64,000 nt of DNA from Corynebacterium ulcerans (lineage in GTDB: Bacteria; Actinomycetota; Actinomycetes; Mycobacteriales; Mycobacteriaceae), in contig NZ_LT906443.1 of NCBI RefSeq assembly GCF_900187135.1, positions 744,001-808,000 on the forward strand. The letters are read 5' to 3'. A model generated the notes under the pieces. The model saw only the letters and a list, made by a program, of their open reading frames with translations, was not told the DNA's origin and ran no database searches. The position numbers were made by a program, and so were the translations under genes. Within the stretch, counting starts at the first letter, position 1. Each line of letters begins with the position of its first letter. Shown here piece after piece: positions 1 to 6,848 of the stretch.

Positions 1-1
1 G

Positions 2-694
2 GTCTCCTATGACCCCGCATTCTCCTATGAGATCGCGCACCTGCTGCGTGAGGGCATCGACCGCATGTACGGCCCAGGCCGTGGCGAAAACGTCATGTAC
101 TACCTGACCATCTACAACGAGCCTATCTCTCAGCCTGCAGAGCCTGAGGATCTCGATGTAGAGGGCCTCCACAAGGGTATTTACCTATATGAGAAGGCTC
201 AGGGTGGCGAGCATGAGGTTTCCTTGCTCGCTTCCGGTATCGGAATGCAGCAGGCGCTCCGTGCTCGGGATATTCTGCGCGATGAGTTCAACATCGGTGC
301 GAATATCTTCTCCGTCACTTCCTGGGTTGAGCTGGCACGAGAAGGCCAGGAAAAGAACCGTCAAGCGCTGCGCCACCCGGAAACTGATCCAGGCGAGGCC
401 TTCGCTACAACCCAGCTAAAGAAGGGCAACGGCCCTTACATAGCAGTCTCCGACTTTGCTACGGATCTCCAGGAGCAAATCCGCCGCTTTGTCCCAGGCC
501 ACTACACCACGTTGGGTGCAGACGGTTTCGGCTTCTCTGATACCCGTCCGGCTGCCCGTCGTTTCTTCAACATCGACGCAGAGTCTGTTGTTGTGGCTAC
601 CCTCAACGCACTTGCACATGAGGGCAAGATTGATCGTTCTGTTGCAGCCGAGGCTGCGCAGCGCTTCCATCTCACTGACCCGACTAAGGCATAA
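2..694 (+). CDS. aceE: Pyruvate dehydrogenase E1 component, C-terminal part
   Basis: This is the 3' part of the homodimeric E1 subunit of pyruvate dehydrogenase, which decarboxylates pyruvate with thiamine diphosphate and passes the acetyl group to the E2 lipoyl domain. The frame is open from base 2, so the gene begins before the window; about 230 of the roughly 910 residues usual for the family are present. Recognisable family stretches are YGPGRGENVMYYLT near the edge, NIFSVTSWVELAREG in the middle, and GADGFGFSDTRPAARRFF followed by a helical end. The last part corresponds to the transketolase C-terminal domain. A strong hairpin follows the stop codon, so the transcript probably ends here. 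Family identity is clear; the fragment carries no cofactor-binding residues. Confidence 0.95.
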   Translation, partial: VSYDPAFSYEIAHLLREGIDRMYGPGRGENVMYYLTIYNEPISQPAEPEDLDVEGLHKGIYLYEKAQGGEHEVSLLASGIGMQQALRARDILRDEFNIGANIFSVTSWVELAREGQEKNRQALRHPETDPGEAFATTQLKKGNGPYIAVSDFATDLQEQIRRFVPGHYTTLGADGFGFSDTRPAARRFFNIDAESVVVATLNALAHEGKIDRSVAAEAAQRFHLTDPTKA

Positions 695-714
695 TCACAC
701 GTCCTTATCGCGTT

Positions 715-758
715 AGGCCGGTGCCCGCACAGTATGTGCATGGCACCGGCCTTCGGTG
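715..758 (+). terminator. Rho-independent terminator after aceE
   Basis: A perfect 9-bp stem (GCCGGTGCC at 717 and GGCACCGGC at 742) is followed by a short T-rich stretch. It lies between aceE and the convergent alpha/beta hydrolase gene, whose stop is at 784. Confidence 0.8.
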
Positions 759-783
759 TTTTCTAAGACTAAAAGCGTTGGGG

Positions 784-1803
784 TCAAGCTGTGGGCAGTT
801 TCCCCACGGAGTGAGCGTGCTCGATCATCTGATCAATCGCCTTATTCACTATCGCAGGCTGCTCCAAAATGATCATGTGCCCGGTATCAGGCGCGACTTG
901 CAGGCCAGCATCTGGCCACAGACTGACAATCCTTTGCGCCTGGCTGAGCGGGGTGACCGAATCTTTTTCTCCTACGATAACTACGCCTTCTATCCCGCTA
1001 AGGAGTCTCGCCCCTTCCACTTCTTCATGCTCTTGCAAATCATCGAGGAACCCCACGAATGTGGAAAGAGGGGTCTCGTTAATCAGCTGAGCATGAAAAT
1101 CGATGACGCTAGGAGGCATAGGAGTCTGGAATACCGTTACTGCCAGCGTGGGAGCCACCAAAGCGGCTATAGATTCTCTGAGCGTGGCGGTCTCTGCCGG
1201 AGACGCTTCCACTGCATTACGGATTTTCTCTGCCACAGGTAGGGCTAAGACCTGAGGCACTCCTTGGCTGGCAAAGGAGTCTACGGCTGTGGCTACCAAA
1301 ACTAACCCTGCAGTATGCGTCCGAAATTCGGGATAGCGACGCAAGAAATTAATCGCCACCATTCCACCGAGTGAGTGCCCCACTATAACAAGGGGACCAT
1401 TGGGCTTCACCGCTTCTAAAACCCGCGCTACATCATCAGCAGCGCCGTCGAGAGTGCAATCTTCTACGGAGTATTCCCCCGTGCTCCCGTGTCCACGTAA
1501 GTCCATGAGAACGCAGCGGGCTTCATGCGCAACGTGAGCTACCTGTAGATGCCACGCTGAGGCCGCCAATGTAAAGCCATGGATAAAGACGACGGTAACG
1601 TCAGCATCTTCAGGCCCGTCTAGGTAATAACGGATTCTGCCGGTTGTGCGGGACTCGCTATAAAACCTTTCATGTACTGTGTTGTGTTTCTTTGCGTGGG
1701 CAAGAGCTTGTCGACGCCGGCCCTTGCGCGTCAATCGAGGCAGTCGCATGCGTTTGAGCCTACGCCTGCGTAAAGTCGGAATTGTTCTTAGCCCCTCCCT
1801 CAT
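784..1803 (-). CDS. Alpha/beta-fold hydrolase
   Basis: The protein has an alpha/beta-hydrolase fold: an HGF oxyanion motif near residue 75, the nucleophile elbow GHSLGG with Ser at about 144, and a late DTGHM motif that supplies the catalytic His. The N-terminus (about residues 1-45) is very basic and unlike the rest. The ATG at 1803 lies only 17 bp from the divergent acyl carrier protein start, which would leave almost no room for two promoters; the internal ATG at 1749 (MRLPRLTR) is a reasonable alternative. The substrate cannot be told. A lipid or ester substrate is suggested only by the neighbouring acyl carrier protein. One copy of the dispersed 10-mer TTCCCCACGG lies at the 3' end (800-809). 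Confidence 0.85.
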   Translation of the reverse strand: MREGLRTIPTLRRRRLKRMRLPRLTRKGRRRQALAHAKKHNTVHERFYSESRTTGRIRYYLDGPEDADVTVVFIHGFTLAASAWHLQVAHVAHEARCVLMDLRGHGSTGEYSVEDCTLDGAADDVARVLEAVKPNGPLVIVGHSLGGMVAINFLRRYPEFRTHTAGLVLVATAVDSFASQGVPQVLALPVAEKIRNAVEASPAETATLRESIAALVAPTLAVTVFQTPMPPSVIDFHAQLINETPLSTFVGFLDDLQEHEEVEGARLLSGIEGVVIVGEKDSVTPLSQAQRIVSLWPDAGLQVAPDTGHMIILEQPAIVNKAIDQMIEHAHSVGKLPTA

Positions 1804-1820
1804 CTCAAGGAGCTCTACCT

Positions 1821-2129
1821 GTGTCCTCGCTTCAAGACCAGCTTCTCAAGCTGCAAGACAGCACTTCCGATTCTTCTCAACCAGGTGTAGATGCTTCGAC
1901 CAGGGAAAAAGTCATCGCAGTACTCGCACTTTTAGGGGTAGAAAAAGAAAAGGCAGATCCGTCTTCTCGCCTCGATTCCCTCGGAATAACCTCTCTCGAC
2001 CGCATCGAACTTACTATTCGGGTAGAGGAACACTGTGGGTTCCGCACGACGGATACTGCGATTTTTGCGCTTGAAACGGTACAGGATCTCATCGATTATG
2101 CGGAACGCAAAGGAGAGCAACAGAAATGA
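1821..2129 (+). CDS. Acyl carrier protein
   Basis: A small acidic protein of about 102 residues with the phosphopantetheine attachment motif SLGITSLDRIEL; the Ser after Thr in that motif would carry the prosthetic group. Such proteins hold growing acyl chains as thioesters for fatty-acid or polyketide-type synthesis. I chose the GTG at 1821 because AAGGAG lies eight bases upstream (1807-1812); the longer in-frame ATG at 1782 falls inside the divergent hydrolase and has no such site. The stop overlaps the start of the following HAD hydrolase (ATGA), so the two are probably translationally coupled. Actinobacterial AcpM proteins look similar, but the partner enzyme is not in the window. Confidence 0.88.
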   Translation: MSSLQDQLLKLQDSTSDSSQPGVDASTREKVIAVLALLGVEKEKADPSSRLDSLGITSLDRIELTIRVEEHCGFRTTDTAIFALETVQDLIDYAERKGEQQK

Positions 2130-2947
2130 CCATTTCCTATCTCACAGACATGGACGGAGTCCTTATCAGGGAAGGTGAGATCATCCCTGGGGCAGATCGT
2201 TTCCTCAACAACCTCATGGACAATGATATTAACTTCATGGTCCTCACCAATAACTCGATACACACGCCCCGTGATCTTTCCGCACGGCTGCGTCACATTG
2301 GTCTGAGCATCCCGCCCGAGCGCATCTGGACTTCTGCTAAGGCAACTGCCACGTTCCTGAGCAGCCAGGCTGGCGGGCACGACAAGGAAAGAACTGCCTA
2401 TGTTGTGGGCGAATCTGGTTTAACTACTGAGTTGCACGATAATGGCTGGATACTTACCACTTCGCATCCAGATTTTGTTGTTTTGGGAGAAACCCGAACC
2501 TATTCCTTTGAGGCTATTACCACCGCAATCAATCTGATTTTGGAGGGTGCACGGTTTATCTGCACTAATCCAGATGTCACAGGCCCCGCACCTCAAGGAA
2601 TTTTGCCAGCTACCGGAGCGGTAGCGCAGCTGATCACAGCTGCGACAGGCAAGGAGCCTTACTTCGTGGGGAAACCGAATCCCGTCATGATGCGTTCTGC
2701 GTTGAATAACATCGGTGCTCATTCCGAGAACACAGTGATGATCGGCGACAGGATGGACACAGACGTGCGCTGTGGACTTGAGGCGGGCATGCGCACAGTC
2801 CTCGTCCGCACAGGTATCTCTGACGATGCAGAGATCTCTAAGTATCCGTTCCGCCCCACTAAGGTCATAGACTCGATTGCAGACCTAACCGAGTCGTTCC
2901 TTGACCCCTTCGGCGACGGATATTACGTCTCTAGCGCAGAGGACTGA
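2126..2947 (+). CDS. HAD-IIA family phosphatase (NagD-like)
   Basis: A 273-residue hydrolase of the haloacid dehalogenase superfamily, subclass IIA. Motif I is TDMDGVL at residues 6-12, with the nucleophile Asp first and the acid/base Asp two residues later. Motif II is LTNNS near residue 40, and motifs III and IV appear as GKPNP and MIGDRMDTDV. Family members dephosphorylate sugar phosphates, nucleotides or damaged metabolites; the substrate here is unknown. The start overlaps the stop of the acyl carrier protein gene by four bases, so the two genes form an operon. It converges on the small unknown gene on the other strand one base after its stop. Confidence 0.9.
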   Translation: MTISYLTDMDGVLIREGEIIPGADRFLNNLMDNDINFMVLTNNSIHTPRDLSARLRHIGLSIPPERIWTSAKATATFLSSQAGGHDKERTAYVVGESGLTTELHDNGWILTTSHPDFVVLGETRTYSFEAITTAINLILEGARFICTNPDVTGPAPQGILPATGAVAQLITAATGKEPYFVGKPNPVMMRSALNNIGAHSENTVMIGDRMDTDVRCGLEAGMRTVLVRTGISDDAEISKYPFRPTKVIDSIADLTESFLDPFGDGYYVSSAED

Positions 2948-2948
2948 T

Positions 2949-3332
2949 TTAGACGTATTCCCCGGCGCGCACGGACGTTCGGGGGTGCGTCGCAAAGCTT
3001 TTTGCCCCGTTGGTGTAAAAAATCTCGACATCGGCATAGAAGCCCTCGTCTGTGGATAGCTGCACAAGGGCATCCCGAAGTTTCTCAAATTCTTCAGCCG
3101 TGCCGTTGAGCACCTCCCTGCAGTCGACTGCACGCGGATACAACGCATTGCGCCGCCAGGTCGTGCACCAAGCTGCGTTGAGCTCGTCCACGCCGGGTAA
3201 CGCATCAATCGGTTCCGTCGCAATATTTTCTACCATCGCAGATTCCACGGTCAGCCGCCATTTTTTTGGCATTCCTTCCACGCGGAGAACCGCAAAAACC
3301 TGTTCTTGCATGAGCACCGTTTCACAACTCAA
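2949..3332 (-). CDS. Conserved-looking protein of unknown function
   Basis: A 127-residue soluble protein that I do not recognise. It has no signal peptide or membrane segment. The composition (mixed charge, DELNAAW, REVLNGTAEEFEKLRDAL) suggests a compact alpha/beta fold. Another ATG at residue 8 (3311) could be the true start, beginning MQEQVFAVLRVEG. It ends one base from the HAD hydrolase stop on the other strand and is followed upstream by about 155 bp without a gene. No operon partner is evident. Confidence 0.6.
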   Translation of the reverse strand: MSCETVLMQEQVFAVLRVEGMPKKWRLTVESAMVENIATEPIDALPGVDELNAAWCTTWRRNALYPRAVDCREVLNGTAEEFEKLRDALVQLSTDEGFYADVEIFYTNGAKSFATHPRTSVRAGEYV

Positions 3333-3488
3333 CGTCGATACGTATCAACGTAAGACGGGTTTCGTCTTCCCCAACGACCCCGCGTGATGCTGCTCAATAC
3401 GGCGATTTTCACGCATCACACGCCCCATGCTCAACTCTCAATAACTGGTTTATCCCCCGACACACAGCCCCATTTATTCAACATAAAG

Positions 3489-4298
3489 TTAAGGTTGAAC
3501 CATGCGCCACACCGCATCGTTAGCCTGTGCCCAGGGCTCTTTAGCCCACGGACCAAAGGGACGATCCGTTAATGCGATCATCGCCACACCAGATCCGGGG
3601 ACCAGCCACAGGTATGTCCCCGACTGACCAAAGTGCCCTACCGTATTCGCCGGCATTTGAGCTCCCGTCCAATGCGGATCTTTCTTGCCCTTAATCTCAA
3701 ACCCCAGCCCCCACGGACATGGTTTGTACATTCCATATCCTGGAACAACGCCGTTAAGGTCCGGGAATTGAACACTAAAGGCCTCGGAAAGGGTCTCAGG
3801 GGCCAGCAATCGGGGGTTAAGAAGCTCGCGAGCAAAAGAGACGAGGTCGGATACCGACGACCTCCCCCCGTGTCCGGCAGATCCCCACAGCTGTGTTGAG
3901 CGCATCCCTAGGGGCTGAAAAACGGCTTCGTCGAGGTAATCCGCGAACGACATCCCGGACTCCTCTTCCACAGCCTGAGCCAAGAGCTCAAATCCATAAG
4001 ACGAATAGATACGGCGGATTCCCACCGGCCTTACCGGATCACTGGACTTAAAACCAACGCCAGACGCATGCGCCAGCATATGGCGTACCGTCGCCCCCTC
4101 GGGCCCCAGCTCTTGATCCAGCCCAAAGACCCCTTCTTCCACGGCGATAAGGAAACCATAGGCAGACAGCAGTTTTGTCACACTCGCCAGTTCAAACACG
4201 CGATCACAGTCACCTGCCGTAACCAGGTGGCTCCCCGAAATCACTGCACTCGCAACGTTATCCACCGGCCACGTGGCCACCAGCTGCTCTAGTTCCAT
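3489..4298 (-). CDS. Beta-lactamase-fold serine hydrolase
   Basis: A 269-residue member of the class C beta-lactamase / penicillin-binding-protein-like hydrolases. The SVTK tetrad at about residues 39-42 is the Ser-x-x-Lys active site; YSSYGFELLAQAVE supplies the Tyr motif, and HFGQSGTYLW towards the end resembles the third (KTG/HxG-type) motif. Other family marks are HMLAHASG and PLGMRSTQ. No signal peptide is visible, so it may act in the cytoplasm as an esterase or peptidase rather than on cell-wall peptides. It lies 5 bp after the TRIC channel gene on the same strand, suggesting cotranscription. The substrate is unknown. Confidence 0.82.
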   Translation of the reverse strand: MELEQLVATWPVDNVASAVISGSHLVTAGDCDRVFELASVTKLLSAYGFLIAVEEGVFGLDQELGPEGATVRHMLAHASGVGFKSSDPVRPVGIRRIYSSYGFELLAQAVEEESGMSFADYLDEAVFQPLGMRSTQLWGSAGHGGRSSVSDLVSFARELLNPRLLAPETLSEAFSVQFPDLNGVVPGYGMYKPCPWGLGFEIKGKKDPHWTGAQMPANTVGHFGQSGTYLWLVPGSGVAMIALTDRPFGPWAKEPWAQANDAVWRMVQP

Positions 4299-4303
4299 AC
4301 GTC

Positions 4304-5053
4304 CTATCCTAAGTCGAAGTCGCCCCCGATTTTTCGCTTTGAGCGCCGGCCGCGAATAAACCCACGACGCTCACTGCGCCGCACCAGCGCAGCCACCTGG
4401 GCAGCAGTCATATTAACCGGTGCCCACTCAGAATTTCGGAACAAAACCCATCCGCGCCAATACGCCACGATTGCCAGACCAGCGCCCAAGATCGGAGAAA
4501 CCACCATCCCCAATGCATAAAAACCAAAGTTACTAAAGGTCACCATGCTTATCGACGCCACCAAAGCCGGCACTGCATACAGCGGCCCACCTCCGAAAAT
4601 ACCCGGCACCTGCCCCGTACAAATATCCCTGATCATTCCGCCACCCACGGCCGTCAAGACTCCCATAAAAACCGCACTGGTAAGCGGCATATCAAAATTA
4701 AGAGCCTTGACCGCGCCAGTAACCGACCATACCCCCAGAACAATTGCATCGCCGTTGACCTTGAAAATTTCCCAAGCCCGTCCCTTGAAATTAATAACCA
4801 AGGCCAGCAGCGCACCCGCGATAGCCAACAAGAGATAACGAGAGTCCGCGATGGCCGCGGCTGTTCCTCGCTGCATGAGGACGTCGCGAAGCATACCGCC
4901 ACCAAGGGCAGAAAATAACGCTAGAAAGACAAAGCCAACAGCATCATAGTCACGTTGACGAGCAATCGTGCCGCCAATAATCCCGTTGAGCACGACACCG
5001 ATCAGGTCAAACGTGGCGTACATCGTCAAGATGTGGGGGTCAACCGTATTCAC
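4304..5053 (-). CDS. TRIC-type cation channel family membrane protein
   Basis: A 249-residue polytopic membrane protein of the bacterial TRIC (formerly UPF0126, YadS-like) family, potassium-permeable channels related to animal trimeric intracellular cation channels. The family's internal duplication is visible: ALGGGMLRDVL in the first half and AVGGGMIRDI in the second, each within three predicted membrane helices. The C-terminal tail is basic (RRSERRGFIRGRRSKRK) and probably cytoplasmic. It is first in a likely two-gene transcript with the serine hydrolase. A tRNA gene lies upstream on the same strand. Confidence 0.88.
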   Translation of the reverse strand: MNTVDPHILTMYATFDLIGVVLNGIIGGTIARQRDYDAVGFVFLALFSALGGGMLRDVLMQRGTAAAIADSRYLLLAIAGALLALVINFKGRAWEIFKVNGDAIVLGVWSVTGAVKALNFDMPLTSAVFMGVLTAVGGGMIRDICTGQVPGIFGGGPLYAVPALVASISMVTFSNFGFYALGMVVSPILGAGLAIVAYWRGWVLFRNSEWAPVNMTAAQVAALVRRSERRGFIRGRRSKRKIGGDFDLG

Positions 5054-5208
5054 TTAGACATCATAACGAGCGTAGGCATCCGCAGGGAAAAACGAGGCGC
5101 CTGGGAAATGACAATGAAGTGCCCTACTCACATGCGACTTCATATTCGACATAGATAGAACAAAAGCAGGTCAGGAGCTAAATAAATTGCACCTGACCTG
5201 CCGCTTTG

Positions 5209-5282
5209 TGGGGCCACGGGGGCTCGAACCCCGGACCAACGGATTATGAGTCCGTAGCTCTAACCGACTGAGCTATAGCCCC
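5209..5282 (-). tRNA. tRNA with CAU anticodon (Met elongator or Ile2)
   Basis: On the minus strand the 74-nt sequence folds as a cloverleaf: acceptor GGGGCTA pairs with TGGCCCC (one G-T pair), the D arm contains AGCTCAGTCGGTTAGAGCT, the anticodon loop is CTCATAA, and the T arm contains GGTTCGAGCC. CCA is not encoded. A CAU anticodon can mean elongator Met or lysidine-modified Ile2; I could not decide by eye, although annotation as Met is more usual for this form. Confidence 0.93.
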
Positions 5283-5508
5283 AACCGACCTACTAGCTTT
5301 TGGTCGCGACCATTATAAGCGGATGAAGTATAGAAAAGTCGAATCGAGCATTACCCCAATCAACTCCCATCAATCTCCGACATCATCCCGGCTACTTATT
5401 AGAACTTCCACAGCACTCTCAAACTGGTATCTACCTGGCGATTTGTACCAATCTACAAACCCCTATATAGTCTTTTCATGTCGCAAGGGAGACCTTGAGA
5501 ACAGATAA

Positions 5509-5581
5509 TCCTCCATAGCTCAATTGGCAGAGCATTCGACTGTTAATCGAAGGGTTACTGGTTCGAGTCCAGTTGGAGGAG
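5509..5581 (+). tRNA. tRNA-Asn (GUU)
   Basis: A 73-nt cloverleaf with acceptor stem TCCTCCA/TGGAGGA, D arm AGCTCAATTGGCAGAGC, anticodon loop CTGTTAA (anticodon GTT, Asn) and T arm GGTTCGAGTCC. CCA is not encoded in full. It is followed at once by a strong terminator. Confidence 0.96.
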
Positions 5582-5587
5582 CAAGAT

Positions 5588-5632
5588 AAGCCGGATGATG
5601 TAGCTAAGAAGCTACATCATCCGGCCTTTTGT
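5588..5632 (+). terminator. Terminator after tRNA-Asn
   Basis: A perfect 16-bp stem (5590-5605 with 5610-5625) around a 4-base loop, followed by CTTTTG. It ends the tRNA-Asn transcript. Confidence 0.92.
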
Positions 5633-5663
5633 CATATTTCAAGGCCGCCAACTTCACCTTATT

Positions 5664-5738
5664 GTCGTTTTTGAGAACGCTAGGAGCAACATCCCTGGCA
5701 AACCTCAGGTCATTATTTCTAACGTTCTCAAAAACGAC
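5664..5738. repeat. Dispersed 75-bp palindromic repeat, copy 1
   Basis: The ends are 16-bp inverted repeats: GTCGTTTTTGAGAACG at 5664 and its complement ending at 5738. The centre contains CTCAGGTC. Two relatives lie at 32965-33040 and 62747-62822. All three are intergenic. No transposase is present, so it is a non-coding repeat of MITE- or REP-like type, or a structured RNA element. Confidence 0.85.
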
Positions 5739-5868
5739 ATCTTCCCATTCCCACCGTTCCCCACGGGGATAGTTGGCGTTTACTCTCAGAGTTCTTAGGT
5801 AGGGTGGACACCAAGCATTACAGGTGATCAGTGTTCGCACTAAGACGAAGTGAGTAGGAAGAAAATCA

Positions 5869-6111
5869 ATGATCCAATTTGTGGTTGGCGCTGCTGCCGG
5901 ATACGTCTTTGGCACAAAAGCCGGTCGTAGGCGTTATGAGCAAATCAAAAAGGGTTATCAAGCGGCAGTTTCCTCGCCCGTGACTCAAAAAGCCGTGGAG
6001 GTAACCCGCAAAGCCATCGCTAATAAACTAGATCCGCAACCACGAATGAAAGAAGTAAAAAATTTAAAGCAAGCAGACGGATCAACCGTCCTGGAACCAG
6101 ATCGCGACTAG
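5869..6111 (+). CDS. Small membrane-anchored protein, YtxH-like
   Basis: An 80-residue protein. Residues 1-16 form a short glycine/alanine-rich hydrophobic segment (FVVGAAAGYVFGTKAG) followed by a basic, helical soluble part (RRRYEQIKKGYQAA). This layout resembles YtxH-type small proteins. AGGAAG lies upstream of the ATG at a normal distance. No function is known; similar small proteins are common in corynebacteria. The 5' flank contains the palindromic repeat. Confidence 0.7.
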   Translation: MIQFVVGAAAGYVFGTKAGRRRYEQIKKGYQAAVSSPVTQKAVEVTRKAIANKLDPQPRMKEVKNLKQADGSTVLEPDRD

Positions 6112-6203
6112 CCCACCCCACTCATAGAAGTTTAGCCTATCCTTGATATAGACTGCGGTACTTGAAGCCCGCTCATAATCGAAACCGAAAGGTTAAAAGC
6201 CCT

Positions 6204-6785
6204 ATGACTCGCAACTTCAAACGTTCCCTCACCGCGGCAGCAGGCGTCTTGCTGCTTGGCACGGCTCTTGCTGCTTGTTCCCCACCGAACGAGAACGATT
6301 CGCAGAAGAAAGTCGACACGGCAACGTCAGCAGCTGCCCCGAAGTCGCAAGCTCATGATCATTCGACGGAAAGCGCTGCAGCATCTACTTCTGCACAAGC
6401 TTCTGGCTCTGATCAGGAAGCCGCCATCGTAGCTTCCGCTACTCAGAACCTTGTTGAGGGACAAGAAATTACCCTCAATGTCAGCGGACTTAACCCGCAA
6501 GCCGGCTACTACGCAGCTATCTGCAGCACAGCTGCCCCTCACGGCGCCCCTGCCCCACTGTGCACTGGACAGCACTCTGACACAACTGCACAGGCGTGGA
6601 TTAAATCCGGCGGAATGGGCACTACCCCTCTCAACGCAGACGGAACAGCTACTGTCACTCTCCACGCAGCATCTACGGGCCAAGGCGTAGACTGCAAGAC
6701 AGATAAATGCGTGTTGAAGGTCTTTGGCGATCACACTGAGGGATTCCGCGACGTGGCCGAGGTTCCTGTCACGTTCGCTTCCTAA
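6204..6785 (+). CDS. Secreted lipoprotein with neocarzinostatin-like domain
   Basis: The start at 6204 gives a classical lipoprotein signal peptide (MTRNFKRSLTAAAGVLLLG, then a lipobox ending LAAC); the in-frame ATG at 6162 would add 14 charged residues and is less likely. After a Ser/Ala/Gln-rich linker, residues from about 75 on (NLVEGQEITLNVSGLNPQAGYY to the end) look like the immunoglobulin-like neocarzinostatin/macromomycin fold, including the pair of cysteines in VDCKTDKCVLKVFGDH and another pair earlier (ICSTAAP, LCTGQ). In streptomycetes such proteins carry enediyne chromophores, but corynebacterial relatives are cell-surface proteins of unknown role. It converges on dnaG with a shared hairpin between them. 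Confidence 0.8.
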   Translation: MTRNFKRSLTAAAGVLLLGTALAACSPPNENDSQKKVDTATSAAAPKSQAHDHSTESAAASTSAQASGSDQEAAIVASATQNLVEGQEITLNVSGLNPQAGYYAAICSTAAPHGAPAPLCTGQHSDTTAQAWIKSGGMGTTPLNADGTATVTLHAASTGQGVDCKTDKCVLKVFGDHTEGFRDVAEVPVTFAS

Positions 6786-6798
6786 AACCTCCTAGTAA

Positions 6799-6848
6799 AA
6801 CCACGGCATAGGCGTTGTTAATCGCTTATGCCGTGGTTCTATTTTTAT
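6799..6848 (+). terminator. Terminator between lipoprotein gene and dnaG
   Basis: The stem ACCACGGCATA / TATGCCGTGGT (6800-6810 with about 6827-6837) is followed by TCTATTTTTATT. The A-rich left flank may let it also work for dnaG on the other strand, whose stop codon overlaps the right edge. Confidence 0.85.

Noticed and set aside
5604..5915. Open frame of 103 codons across the terminator, repeat copy 1 and a gene start
   Set aside because: It contains a tRNA terminator and the repeat, and the small gene at 5869 on the other strand is more convincing.
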